IMG/VR virus record: IMGVR_UViG_3300034118_000928
Span: 1-24,646 of that record
Source: a virus
Reading direction: 5' to 3' (one strand)
DNA: 24,646 nucleotides
Positions 7,361 through 14,526 of the stretch are shown piece after piece (within the stretch, counting starts at the first letter, position 1; each line of letters begins with the position of its first letter). The notes under the pieces were generated by a model. It saw only the letters and a list, made by a program, of their open reading frames with translations, had not been told where the DNA came from and did not search any database. Made by a program: the position numbers and the translations under genes.

Positions 7361-8011
7361 CTAAGACTTCGCGAGCTTGCCTACCTTGCCCGTCGAGTAC
7401 GGTGCAAAATTCGTGTGAACGACTCCTCCCTTCATCGCTTCCAGTCGATCATGTGACCGCTTGATCACACGAGTGGCGAGCATCGCCAGTTGTGTCTCGT
7501 CGAGGACCTCTCCGGCGACCTGGCCGGGAGAGAGGCGGTCGGCGATCTCGCGGCAGAGCATGGCCCGCCGCTTCGCCTGCACGGATTCGGACTCGCGGTA
7601 CTCGGCGGCGACGATGAGCTCCTCGCGGGTCATCGACAGGATCGGGACGTCGATGCCCTCGATCGGGTGCCGCTCGAAGAACCGGGCCACCGGGTTGTCG
7701 TTGTCGTCTTTCGCGTTGCGGATGTTCTCGATGATCTTCGCCCGCCTGCGGGACGACATGACCGAGACCATGTGCTCGGCCTGCTCCCGCTTCCGTTCAT
7801 AGGTGTCGGAGACCTCGACCTTGCCGTTGATCGCTTCGAGGGCGAGGTAGCGCAGCGACTCGCGGACGAACGCCTCGAGGAGCGCGGGAGACTGTGCGTA
7901 CTTTTGAATCGCGATCGCCACGAGCTCGTCGGGGTCGCGCTGCGCGCCGTCGTGCTGGGTCTTCGCCCACCGGACGAACGCGTCGATGGCCGGGAAGTCC
8001 TTCGCGTGCAT
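7361..8011 (-). CDS. Conserved-looking phage protein of unknown function, 216 aa
   Basis: Not recognised. The protein is almost entirely helical by eye and charged, with a basic cluster SSRRRAKIIENIRNAKDD (86-103) and a C-terminal half rich in Arg, Glu and Ala (EYRESESVQAKRRAMLCREI, 137-156). No membrane segment or cysteine cluster is present. ATG at 8011 has GGAGG 7 nt upstream. It sits 2 nt after the RusA gene and 11 nt before the RAMP-like gene, so the three are surely co-transcribed. Position suggests a role in DNA replication or recombination, or as a partner of the RAMP-like protein, but no motif supports either directly. Confidence 0.85.
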   Translation of the reverse strand: MHAKDFPAIDAFVRWAKTQHDGAQRDPDELVAIAIQKYAQSPALLEAFVRESLRYLALEAINGKVEVSDTYERKREQAEHMVSVMSSRRRAKIIENIRNAKDDNDNPVARFFERHPIEGIDVPILSMTREELIVAAEYRESESVQAKRRAMLCREIADRLSPGQVAGEVLDETQLAMLATRVIKRSHDRLEAMKGGVVHTNFAPYSTGKVGKLAKS

Positions 8012-8013
8012 CT

Positions 8014-8382
8014 TTAGTCCTCCCGTGTCAGGGTGAACACGGTCACCCCTCGTTTCGTCGAGGTGTCGCTGTTGACGCCACGAACGTGCATCCGCCTGTC
8101 GTCGATGCCGAGGCCGTCGGCGATGCCGTCGATCGCGGCCTTGCAGCGGGCGAGGATGTTGTCCTCGTCGCGGCTCCCACCACGCTTCCAGTGTACGGTG
8201 ACCGTGTAGCCGATGCCGGAGCCCGCGATCAGAGACGCGCGTTCGGAGGCGGTCGTCGACGAGAGAACGGCGGCCCTGGCGGCGTCCCGGAGCTCTGCTG
8301 CCGCCTTCGCCTTCGGTGCCCAGTGCGTGCGAGCGTTCGGCGACAGGGCATGCGACGGGGTCATCGGGATCTCGATGATCAT
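8014..8382 (-). CDS. rusA: RusA-like Holliday junction resolvase, 122 aa
   Basis: RusA-family enzymes are homodimeric metal-dependent endonucleases that cut four-way DNA junctions; phages use them to resolve branched replication intermediates before packaging. The N-terminus MIIEIPMTPSHALSPNARTHW fits the family, and the catalytic core is visible as RDEDNILARCKAAIDGIADG (71-90) followed by LGIDDRR (91-97): Asp72, Asp74 and Asp85 are the likely metal ligands and Lys81 the conserved lysine. Length matches the family (about 120 aa). The ATG at 8382 overlaps the previous stop as ATGA, so translation is coupled. Assignment is firm to family level. Confidence 0.92.
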   Translation of the reverse strand: MIIEIPMTPSHALSPNARTHWAPKAKAAAELRDAARAAVLSSTTASERASLIAGSGIGYTVTVHWKRGGSRDEDNILARCKAAIDGIADGLGIDDRRMHVRGVNSDTSTKRGVTVFTLTRED

Positions 8383-8612
8383 CGCCGGGTCACCGCGCCC
8401 TGGAACTCGGCGAGCACGGCAACGAGCTCGTCGAGGAGATCGGGCTCGAGGAGGATCTGCATCCGGTCTTCCGGACTCTCGGCGAGCCGCGGCCCGGCCT
8501 TGCGGATGCGGAGCATCACGTAGTACTCGAGCAGGTCGGCGGAGATCGTCACCGGCCCCACGGTCGCCTCGGAGGCGATCAGGTTACCGTTGTCGTCGGT
8601 GTGAAAGTCCAT
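8379..8612 (-). CDS. Small hypothetical protein, 77 aa
   Basis: Not recognised. It starts MDFHTDDNGNLIASEATVGP and continues with helical segments (LEYYVMLRIRKAG, 28-40; LLDELVAVLAEFQGAV, 59-74). It has no cysteines beyond chance, no membrane helix and no catalytic motif. GAGGAG lies 6 nt before the ATG and contains the stop of the upstream deaminase (GAGGAGTAG). The 3' end overlaps rusA by 4 nt. Composition and coupling argue that it is real; it may be a small accessory protein of the replication operon. Confidence 0.8.
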   Translation of the reverse strand: MDFHTDDNGNLIASEATVGPVTISADLLEYYVMLRIRKAGPRLAESPEDRMQILLEPDLLDELVAVLAEFQGAVTRR

Positions 8613-8615
8613 CGG

Positions 8616-9065
8616 CTACTCCTCTTCGACTTCATGGACGACGACGCCGGCGTCCTCGAGCGTGTCGCGAACGATGTCCCAGCCATCCGGAATCGACGCC
8701 GACGGGAATGTCACACTGTAGATGCCTGCGGCGATGATGAGCAGCGCGCAGGTCGGACACGGTGCCTGCGTGACGTAGAGATCGCGACCGGCGACAGCCC
8801 ACCCGATGCGGGCGGCCTTGACGATCAGCGCAGCCTCGGCGTGAAGGTGCCGGGCATGGTCGCGACCGGTTCCGGCGACGCCCTTCTCGACGAACTCGCA
8901 GCCGACCAGGCGGCACGGCTCGACCTCGATCGGGGTACCGTTCGCGGTGGCGAGGAGCACCTCGCCGTCCTCGACGAATGCGGCGGCGACAGCGGCGGCT
9001 GGGCAGGACTGCTCCTCGATAGCGAAGCGTCGCAGAACCGCGAGCGTCTCGCTGCTACTCGGCAT
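8616..9065 (-). CDS. dCMP/cytidine deaminase-family enzyme, 149 aa
   Basis: This is a zinc-dependent deaminase of the CDA/dCMP deaminase fold. Phage members usually convert dCMP to dUMP to feed dTMP synthesis. The active site is clear: HLHAEAAL (73-80), with His75 a zinc ligand and Glu77 the proton shuttle, and APCPTC (101-106), with Cys103 and Cys106 as zinc ligands. Extra Cys51, Cys56, His70 and His73 upstream could form the second, structural zinc site seen in phage T4-type dCMP deaminases; that is inference. The ATG at 9065 has GGAGG 6 nt upstream, and the start overlaps the previous gene by 11 nt. It could instead act on another cytosine substrate; no thymidylate synthase lies in the window. 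Confidence 0.9.
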   Translation of the reverse strand: MPSSSETLAVLRRFAIEEQSCPAAAVAAAFVEDGEVLLATANGTPIEVEPCRLVGCEFVEKGVAGTGRDHARHLHAEAALIVKAARIGWAVAGRDLYVTQAPCPTCALLIIAAGIYSVTFPSASIPDGWDIVRDTLEDAGVVVHEVEEE

Positions 9066-9288
9066 CGTCGACCTCCTCGGTGAGCATCTCGACGGCGGAG
9101 AACCACCTGGACTCGCCGGCGATCGGGCCGCAGTCTAGGCGGACGAGGTAGCGGGTCGGCATCTTCGTCTTGGCCTCGTAGGTGATCTCGCCACGGTGGC
9201 CGGCGTACTTCGCCGTCTCCTCGACGGTCCACGCTTTCGCCCGAACGATGACCACGCGGTCACCGATAGCCGGTGTAATTTCTTTCAT
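9055..9288 (-). CDS. Small hypothetical protein, 77 aa, probable beta-barrel
   Basis: Not recognised. Short alternating strands (GDRVVIVRAK, RGEITYEAKT, RYLVRLDCG, RWFSAVEMLT) look like a small SH3-like or KOW-type barrel, seen by pattern only. ATG at 9288 is preferred (GGAGGAG 9 nt upstream); a TTG at 9294 is also in frame. The first 29 nt overlap the end of the nuclease gene in another frame, and the 3' end overlaps the deaminase start by 11 nt, so it is translationally linked to both. Confidence 0.78.
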   Translation of the reverse strand: MKEITPAIGDRVVIVRAKAWTVEETAKYAGHRGEITYEAKTKMPTRYLVRLDCGPIAGESRWFSAVEMLTEEVDDAE

Positions 9289-10258
9289 AGTCAATGTCTC
9301 CTCCTTTCGTTTCTAGATCGTATTGCGAAGCGCACGAGATGCAATACAGAGATGTCTTTATTGTGTATCTATCGTAAACATTGATTCTTCCAAAGATTGT
9401 TTCATCTTCTCCGATTTTGACGTAATCATAGATTGTGATGTCTTCTCCATAAGATGAGTATTCGTATGCTTCAAGAATGCACTCGCATTCTCTACAAAAG
9501 AAAAGCGGATGCTCGCCTCTATGGTGATAGAACGATTTTGTCGTCCATAGTTCTTGAGATGGATCGATTGATCTCGTCGATCCCACTGTCCATCCCTTTC
9601 CCCTTCTCGTATACTTGATCCGGTTCGTTCTAATCGGCACTGGGTTAGTTCCGCCGATACCGCCCTTCCCTACAAATGAAACCAACAACAATGTGTTGCC
9701 ATACTTGTCTTTTGTCTCTCCGTGAATAATCCCTGCACCGAATGTCGGATGAAAGAAACCGTCCATCTCCTCGTCGACCCGACAGTCGAATAGCTTTTGT
9801 CCGACCACGATCGACGGCGTCGGGGCGTTCCACTGCGGGAACGCTTCACGAACTCGCTTGATTGCCTCGTCCCATCGTGGGTGATTGTGTGGACGTTCTG
9901 TGGATATGATCTCGCCGATGCGGCCATCTGGTTCGACCAGTCGGTGAGCATACATACCAGGGCGGCCAGCGAGGACGAGAACCTGCTTCCCGGTCGCGCC
10001 GGCGAGGGCGATCTGCTTTGCGTAGTCGTCGGGCAAGCTGCCCTTGACCTCGACGAAGACATCGAGGGTGAAAGAGAAAAAGTCGGGGATGTAGTAGAGG
10101 CCGGGGATACGGTTCTTACCACTGGTCGGCTCGGGTTCGAGCTCCCAGCCGAGCGTGTCGCCGACGATCCTCCACATCGCCTCGGTGATCGAGCGATACA
10201 CGATGCCGTTCAATTCGACGGCAACCCCGGGGATCGCCCTTCTCTCGTCGATGGTCAT
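9260..10258 (-). CDS. PD-(D/E)XK nuclease fused to an AT-rich cysteine-containing C-terminal region, 332 aa
   Basis: The N-terminal part resembles a phage PD-(D/E)XK nuclease: YRSITEAMWRIVGDTL (21-36, Glu26), a Glu/Pro-rich strand, then YYIPDF (55-60, Asp59) and VFVEVKG (67-73, Glu70-x-Lys72). That gives the three expected catalytic positions. Residues about 150-332 are different: a beta-rich stretch (GKGGIGGTNPVPIRTNRIKY, 197-216), then cysteines FFCRECEC (253-260) and YCISCA (305-310) that could bind one zinc. The DNA for this second half (9300 to about 9790) is strikingly AT-rich; 9361-9420 has about 32% GC by hand count against about 70% in nearby genes. ATG at 10258 has GAGGGGAG 3 nt upstream. 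The function of the second half is unknown; the substrate of the nuclease is not evident. Confidence 0.85.
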   Translation of the reverse strand: MTIDERRAIPGVAVELNGIVYRSITEAMWRIVGDTLGWELEPEPTSGKNRIPGLYYIPDFFSFTLDVFVEVKGSLPDDYAKQIALAGATGKQVLVLAGRPGMYAHRLVEPDGRIGEIISTERPHNHPRWDEAIKRVREAFPQWNAPTPSIVVGQKLFDCRVDEEMDGFFHPTFGAGIIHGETKDKYGNTLLLVSFVGKGGIGGTNPVPIRTNRIKYTRRGKGWTVGSTRSIDPSQELWTTKSFYHHRGEHPLFFCRECECILEAYEYSSYGEDITIYDYVKIGEDETIFGRINVYDRYTIKTSLYCISCASQYDLETKGGDIDYERNYTGYR

Positions 10259-10288
10259 GCGCTCCCCTCTCAGACTAGCAGCCTACGC

Positions 10289-10597
10289 TCAGATCTTCCC
10301 GGAGTAGGTCTGCGCCTTCGCCACCGACGCCTCGGCGATCGCGATGTCCGCTGCTTTGCTGATCGCCCTGGCGAGGTCCCGAGCGTCCTCTGTCGAGAAG
10401 GCGAGCATCGTCACGGCGTTGCGCTTTTCGTCGATCCGCTTCGAGATGTACACGACGACTTCGCCGTTGCGGAATCCCGGCGAGTAGACCGAGACGTTGT
10501 AGCCTTCGCGCGAGGTGAACCGCCACCGCATCCGGTCGCCATCGGGTCCCCACGCTTCCCGTAGTCGATTCTCTGCCTCTTCGAGCTGAGTCGTCAT
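10289..10597 (-). CDS. Hypothetical protein, 102 aa
   Basis: Not recognised. An N-terminal helix (MTTQLEEAENRLREAWGPDG) is followed by strands typical of a small alpha/beta domain (RWRFTSREGYNVSVY, 24-38; GEVVVYISKRID, 44-55) and a C-terminal helical region (AFSTEDARDLARAISKAAD, 65-83). I chose the ATG at 10597 over upstream in-frame starts because GAGGGGAG lies just before it and the preceding gene ends 11 nt away. The leader is nearly identical to that of the nuclease gene. Co-transcribed with its neighbours. Confidence 0.8.
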   Translation of the reverse strand: MTTQLEEAENRLREAWGPDGDRMRWRFTSREGYNVSVYSPGFRNGEVVVYISKRIDEKRNAVTMLAFSTEDARDLARAISKAADIAIAEASVAKAQTYSGKI

Positions 10598-10608
10598 GCA
10601 CTCCCCTC

Positions 10609-11049
10609 TCAGAATGGACACTCGTCGGTCAGGATCTCGACGACGTCCGCCCACTGTCGGTCGAAGTCTCCCGGCTGGTCGCCTGTCGTCTGCCGGTAGT
10701 CGACGCCGAGCAGGTCGTACACCTTTTTCTTCGCCTGCGGCGATAACTGCATCGCCTGCACCCGTGCCGCTCTGGCGTTTTGGTAATACCTCTCCTGGGC
10801 ACTAGCGAACGCTAGTTCCAACTCTCTCGTCTTCACTTCTCGTTCATCGTAGCGGGGGTGGTCTACGTTGTCAATACACCACTGCCGCCTAGCGTCGAGT
10901 TTATCGGCGTTCCACTTGATGAACTGTAGTAGCGGGATCGTTGCCTCGACCAGCCGCTGGATATCGGCGATCCGGTCGCGCTCGGTCTTGATCGTGATCG
11001 CCGCCTGCGGTGTGCCGACGGACAGCACCAGCCCTCGCCGGGTCGTCAC
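10609..11049 (-). CDS. Hypothetical helical protein, 146 aa
   Basis: Not recognised. It is strongly helical and charged: TERDRIADIQRLVEATIPLL (22-41) and a region rich in Glu, Arg and Lys (REVKTRELELAFASAQERYY, about 72-91). The end is acidic (FDRQWADVVEILTDECPF). I chose GTG at 11049, which overlaps the upstream stop as GTGA and has AAAGGGGAG a few bases before it; longer frames start inside the upstream gene without a binding site. GC content in 10740-10900 is somewhat lower than in its neighbours. A coiled-coil or DNA-binding role is possible but not shown. Confidence 0.8.
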   Translation of the reverse strand: MTTRRGLVLSVGTPQAAITIKTERDRIADIQRLVEATIPLLQFIKWNADKLDARRQWCIDNVDHPRYDEREVKTRELELAFASAQERYYQNARAARVQAMQLSPQAKKKVYDLLGVDYRQTTGDQPGDFDRQWADVVEILTDECPF

Positions 11050-11408
11050 TGCGCTCCCCTTTCCCGTATGCGGTACAGGCCCTGGTACACGTCCGTCGCG
11101 ACGGCGATCGCTTCGCTGAGGACCTCGTAGCGCGTCAGGCGAGCATGCCAGAGCCGTTCCTCGTCGGTGACCGGGACACCGTCGCCCAGGTCGCCGAGAT
11201 TGTCGGCTTCGACCCAGAGCCACTCCGCCCACCGCTCACGGGTCGCCTGGATCTTGTCTCGCATCGGCAGATACTTCCGACGGCGACGGGCTTCGCGTGC
11301 GCCTTCGTTCGCAACGTCGGCGAGATCCTGCGCGAGCTCGACGAATGCCCACCCGTCGGGCTCTGTTTTCAGCTTCTCGACGAGGTCGGGGGCGATCATC
11401 GTGTCCAT
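11046..11408 (-). CDS. Hypothetical helical protein, 120 aa, first gene after an operator-rich leader
   Basis: Not recognised. Mostly helix, with a very basic patch EGAREARRRRKYLPMRDKIQ (35-54) and many Trp/Glu residues after it (RERWAEWLWVEADNLGDLG, 57-75). It could bind nucleic acid, by charge alone. The ATG at 11408 has GAGGAGG 4 nt upstream; the ATG three codons later is the alternative. It heads a run of tightly packed genes behind a promoter candidate (11521-11548) and repeated GCTTGAC sites (11429-11553), so its expression is probably regulated. It overlaps the next gene as GTGA. Confidence 0.8.
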   Translation of the reverse strand: MDTMIAPDLVEKLKTEPDGWAFVELAQDLADVANEGAREARRRRKYLPMRDKIQATRERWAEWLWVEADNLGDLGDGVPVTDEERLWHARLTRYEVLSEAIAVATDVYQGLYRIRERGAQ

Positions 11409-11428
11409 ACGGCCTCCTCATGCTTGCA

Positions 11429-11553
11429 GTGCTTGACATGTTTGAAAACGTGTCAAGCGCTTTTCGTCCGGATATATCCGCAGTTTTTGGGGGGTGCTTG
11501 ACGTTTGACAGTTTTTTTCAGTTCTAGCGCATACGTGTAAAACGTCAAGCACC
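11429..11553. promoter_or_regulatory. Array of four GYGCTTGAC half-sites forming two inverted repeats
   Basis: Four copies of one word lie in an AT-rich leader: GTGCTTGACATGTTT (11429-11443, plus), GCGCTTGACACGTTTT (11460-11445, minus), GTGCTTGACGTTT (11494-11506, plus) and GTGCTTGACGTTTTAC (11552-11537, minus). The first two make a near-perfect palindrome (13 of 15 positions). The last two make a 14-bp perfect inverted repeat (11493-11506 with 11540-11553). A 12-bp palindrome CGGATATATCCG lies between (11469-11480). This looks like an operator cluster for a dimeric phage regulator. Confidence 0.7.
11521..11548 (-). promoter_or_regulatory. Putative promoter for the 11408-6588 gene run
   Basis: TTGACG (11548-11543) and TAGAAC (11526-11521) are 16 bp apart on the minus strand, directing transcription toward the gene at 11408. 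The -35 is embedded in the outermost half-site of the operator-like array, so a bound regulator would block polymerase. The -10 matches consensus at only four positions. Confidence 0.4.
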
Positions 11554-11566
11554 GCAAGCCTAGACG

Positions 11567-13891
11567 CTACTCGTCATCCGGCAACCCGAGCAGTGTGCCG
11601 GCGACGACGACCATGTCGTTTCTGATCAGGCTGTCGAGAGCGCGGGCGAACTCGATCGAGGTCCACATCCGGCTTCCGCACTGTCCTTGCAGGGCTCGCC
11701 GCGTCATCGGCCCGCGCGTCTCGAGGACGTCGAGGATGCGTCGCTCGAGTTTGTGCATCACGCTGACGCCCCATACTCGCATCATGCGACGGACGTTCTC
11801 CCATGACCACTCGACGAGGGTGATCGCCGCCTCGAGATGTGGCCGGTCGAGATGTCGCGCACCGTCGGTGATCGCGTACACGGTGGCAATCTTGAGTCCG
11901 ATCACCTGGTGGCGTTCGCGCATGCTCGCCTCGGCTTCGTCGTGTCCCTTCGACCGGTTGATTCGGTCGTACCACTCTTTGTTGAGCTGCTCGGCCTCTG
12001 GCGTCATCGGCATCTTGTACGCGGACCCGAATGCCTCATAGGTCGCGATCGTGCGTCTCAGGGCCTCGTAGAGCCTGACGGCATCGTCGTCGTCGAGGGC
12101 CCCCTCGCGTGCGAGCTTGCCGTTCAGGCCGCCGACACCGGGGAGGTAGAGCCACCGGTTCGCGAACCCCGAAAATATGTCCTCGTCCCTGATCATATCG
12201 GCGAACCGCCCTGGCTGGCCGGCGGCGATGACCGACACGAACGGTGCCACCGCCCGCGATCCCTTGTCTGCTCTCGCCCGGATGCTGTTCACCTCGAGGA
12301 CAGGCGGCGTGTCCCAGGACTCGAGCAACGTGTCGAGGACGCCGCCCGCTCCCTTGCGCTGCGCGATCGACAATAGTTTGTTGATCTCCGAGATATAGAC
12401 GAGCTGGTTCGGCTGTTCGCTGAGCATCGCGATGAGCCCCTCGCCGGAGATCACGTTGCGCGCGAGGTTGTAGAACGGGCTCTCCGCTGTTCGTCTAACC
12501 CGTTCACGAATGCCAGGGAGCGAGATCGCCCGCTTGATCGCGGTGTCTTTTTTCGAGCTACCGGACAGCCCGAGCAGAAGGACGAATTGATTTACGAATA
12601 GCCCGTCGCCGAAGTCGAGGGAGACCTTACGACCGACCATCGCGCCGACCGTCGCGAGGGCGGAGCCGAGGTGGAACTGTTCCGCCGCCTCGGTCGTCGG
12701 GACGGCGATATCACGGTACTCGCGAAACCATCCGTACCAGGCGTCCTCGGGAAACGGCGTGACTGAAAACGACGACTCGAACCGCTCCACCGGGTCGACC
12801 TTCGTCGATGACGCGATCCGCGTCCCGACCCGAAGCTTGACCGCCTGCGACTGCCGGACCTCGTCGAAGGTCTTGTCGACCAGGTCGGCGACCGCCGCCG
12901 GCACGATATCGCGTAGCCGCATCCACCCGCTGATCGTCGACCCGCCGAGGTGCAGGCGATACGTCCGCTTCACAGTCTTGATTCTGCTGTCGATCTCATT
13001 GTCGGCGGCATCGACGCACATCCGCTCCACGAGCGCGAGGCATGATTCCTCGGTGACGCCCGCCTTCGCGGCCTCACCGGCGACGGCGACGGCGAGACTG
13101 TTGCGATCGCCCTCGACCCACAGCGGCATGAGGGCCGTCGCGATCCTGTCTGCCTGCGCTTCCTGGAGATCTTTGTCGGTGGCGTTCGGAACGATGCGAA
13201 GGTCGGGCTTCCGTCGCGACTGGGCGACTCCGGCGATCGCCACCAGCTGCTCGACCGTGAGCGCGCCGTCGTTCGACCGCAGGAGCCGGACCGGACGCGC
13301 GTTGACGCCCTTGAGGTTGAGCGTGCCGGGGACGCGGATCAGGCGGGTCCCGGCGTCGGTGACGGCGGGGTCGGCGAGCCGCATGCCCGCCTCGGTGTTG
13401 ACCCGCGCGACGATAGCCTTGTATGCCTCTACGATGGCTGGTAGCGCGTCCGGGGACGCATCCGCGATGCGGACTACCGCGACGAGTCCGTGGCCCGTGT
13501 GCGCGAGGATGTGAATCGGCAGCCCGACTCGACCGAGCACATCGTCGACGGCCCGGACGTGCGACTCTTCGTACGACAGGATCTCGCCGTCGTCCCACCC
13601 GTACACATCGTCGGCGGGTTCGTCGAGGAGGTCGGCGAGGTCGAAGTCGAACGAGAGGAGCCGGGCCGATACCAGGTTGTCGCGGGTGCGACCGCTGCCA
13701 CGCTGCACGCTGCCGGGACGGTATCCGCCGCCAGCGATGTACCACTGTGACGACTCGACGAGCGGTCGGTCGGGATTCGCGCTCACCGGATAATGCTTGA
13801 ACGCTCCGCCCGTCGCTTCGACGACGACCAGGTCCTCGCCGTCACGGACATCGAGACCGAACGCCGCTACGGCGTCGCGCACGGTTGCCAC
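11567..13891 (-). CDS. Primase-helicase: AEP-like primase domain plus DUF3987-like ATPase, 774 aa
   Basis: This looks like the replication initiator: a primase that makes primers, joined to an ATPase that unwinds DNA. The N-terminal part shows archaeo-eukaryotic primase signs: LLSFDFDLADLLD (78-90, Asp82-x-Asp84), ILAHTGHGLVAVV (128-140, His131) and RVPGTLNLKG (186-195). Residues 259-312 look like a PriCT-type connector. The C-terminal part has LLLGLSGSSKKDTAIKRA (438-455) at the Walker A place, QLVYISEINKLL (496-507) at Walker B, and FVSVIAAGQPGRF and SGFANRWLY further on, as in DUF3987 proteins. The Walker A has K-K-D-T instead of G-K-[ST]. GTG at 13891 has GGAGG 5 nt upstream. No DNA polymerase gene is in the window. 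The domain calls are by eye; the N-terminal one is less certain than the ATPase. Confidence 0.88.
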   Translation of the reverse strand: MATVRDAVAAFGLDVRDGEDLVVVEATGGAFKHYPVSANPDRPLVESSQWYIAGGGYRPGSVQRGSGRTRDNLVSARLLSFDFDLADLLDEPADDVYGWDDGEILSYEESHVRAVDDVLGRVGLPIHILAHTGHGLVAVVRIADASPDALPAIVEAYKAIVARVNTEAGMRLADPAVTDAGTRLIRVPGTLNLKGVNARPVRLLRSNDGALTVEQLVAIAGVAQSRRKPDLRIVPNATDKDLQEAQADRIATALMPLWVEGDRNSLAVAVAGEAAKAGVTEESCLALVERMCVDAADNEIDSRIKTVKRTYRLHLGGSTISGWMRLRDIVPAAVADLVDKTFDEVRQSQAVKLRVGTRIASSTKVDPVERFESSFSVTPFPEDAWYGWFREYRDIAVPTTEAAEQFHLGSALATVGAMVGRKVSLDFGDGLFVNQFVLLLGLSGSSKKDTAIKRAISLPGIRERVRRTAESPFYNLARNVISGEGLIAMLSEQPNQLVYISEINKLLSIAQRKGAGGVLDTLLESWDTPPVLEVNSIRARADKGSRAVAPFVSVIAAGQPGRFADMIRDEDIFSGFANRWLYLPGVGGLNGKLAREGALDDDDAVRLYEALRRTIATYEAFGSAYKMPMTPEAEQLNKEWYDRINRSKGHDEAEASMRERHQVIGLKIATVYAITDGARHLDRPHLEAAITLVEWSWENVRRMMRVWGVSVMHKLERRILDVLETRGPMTRRALQGQCGSRMWTSIEFARALDSLIRNDMVVVAGTLLGLPDDE

Positions 13892-13923
13892 TGCATCCTC
13901 CTCTGTCGATCCTCTCGCCTATG

Positions 13924-13949
13924 CCGCGCCCGACCGGAGCCGGGCGCGG
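13924..13949 (-). terminator. GC-rich intergenic hairpin
   Basis: CCGCGCCCG (13924-13932) and CGGGCGCGG (13941-13949) form a 9-bp stem with an 8-nt loop, between the putative SSB gene and the primase-helicase. No U-tract follows on the minus strand. It may attenuate transcription or protect RNA 3' ends, so that the abundant SSB is made in excess over the primase. Confidence 0.5.
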
Positions 13950-13965
13950 GGTAGGGGAGACGATA

Positions 13966-14466
13966 CTACGCCTCGTCGTCCCAGGCGGGCGACGCCTTCG
14001 CCTTCGCCTTCGCCTTCGACGCACGACAGCTGACGTACTTCGTGATCACGTTGCCGAGACTGTTTACCTCGCCGTTCGTGTTGAGGACCAGGCGAGAGCC
14101 GATGAGCCCGTCGAGGTCGAGCTCCTCGCCGGCCTTGAGGTCGCGACCGAGTGCAGCCTCGATGACCTCGCGAAGCTTCGCCTTCGGCCCGGCCTTGAAC
14201 CCGAACATGCACGAGAACTGCCCGCCCGCCTGATCGTGGCCGTCGCCGACCTCGAACAGCAACCGGATCATGATCGAGGTCCCCCACTTTTCGGAAGTGA
14301 GCTCGAACGGATCGGAGTAGCCGGCGATCGTCACCGGCTTCTCGCCATCCTCGACCTCGTCGATCATCTGCTCGCGGGTGTAGGTCACGGCCTCGATGCC
14401 GGCCTTCGTGCGAACGTTGAACGTGTTGGCACCGGCACCGCCGGTCGCGCTGATCGTGAGTCCCAT
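13966..14466 (-). CDS. Putative single-stranded DNA-binding protein, 166 aa
   Basis: Candidate phage SSB. The body is beta-rich (KPVTIAGYSDPFEL, 43-56; SIMIRLLFEVGDG, 64-76; QFSCMFGFKAG, 83-93; LIGSRLVLNTNGE, 121-133), as an OB-fold would be. The C-terminus is a flexible Lys/Ala linker followed by the short acidic tail PAWDDEA, much like the protein-interaction tip of SSBs. It lies directly before the primase-helicase. I start it at ATG 14466, where GGAG is 6 nt upstream; the ATG at 14478 has no binding site. The family match is inference; it could be another small replication accessory protein. Confidence 0.85.
   Translation of the reverse strand: MGLTISATGGAGANTFNVRTKAGIEAVTYTREQMIDEVEDGEKPVTIAGYSDPFELTSEKWGTSIMIRLLFEVGDGHDQAGGQFSCMFGFKAGPKAKLREVIEAALGRDLKAGEELDLDGLIGSRLVLNTNGEVNSLGNVITKYVSCRASKAKAKAKASPAWDDEA
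13994..14017 (-). repeat. Hexanucleotide tandem repeat coding for an Ala-Lys linker
   Basis: GCCTTC is repeated four times on the plus strand, giving the KAKAKAKA stretch (residues 151-158) just before the acidic tail of the putative SSB. Such short repeats change length easily by slippage, in frame, so linker length may vary between related phages. Confidence 0.85.
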
Positions 14467-14526
14467 CGTTTTCTCCATACTGTCGATACGCTGCCGTTTA
14501 CGTTGACGTCGACGCTCTCGCTCTCC

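Noticed and set aside
11050-11232. An N-terminal extension of the gene at 10609 up to 11232
   Set aside because: Residues there are the Arg-rich shadow of the upstream gene; the GTG at 11049 has a good ribosome site.
11433-11456. TTGACA sequences at 11433 and 11456 as promoters
   Set aside because: Neither has a believable -10 at 16-18 bp; they fit better as arms of the operator-like palindrome.
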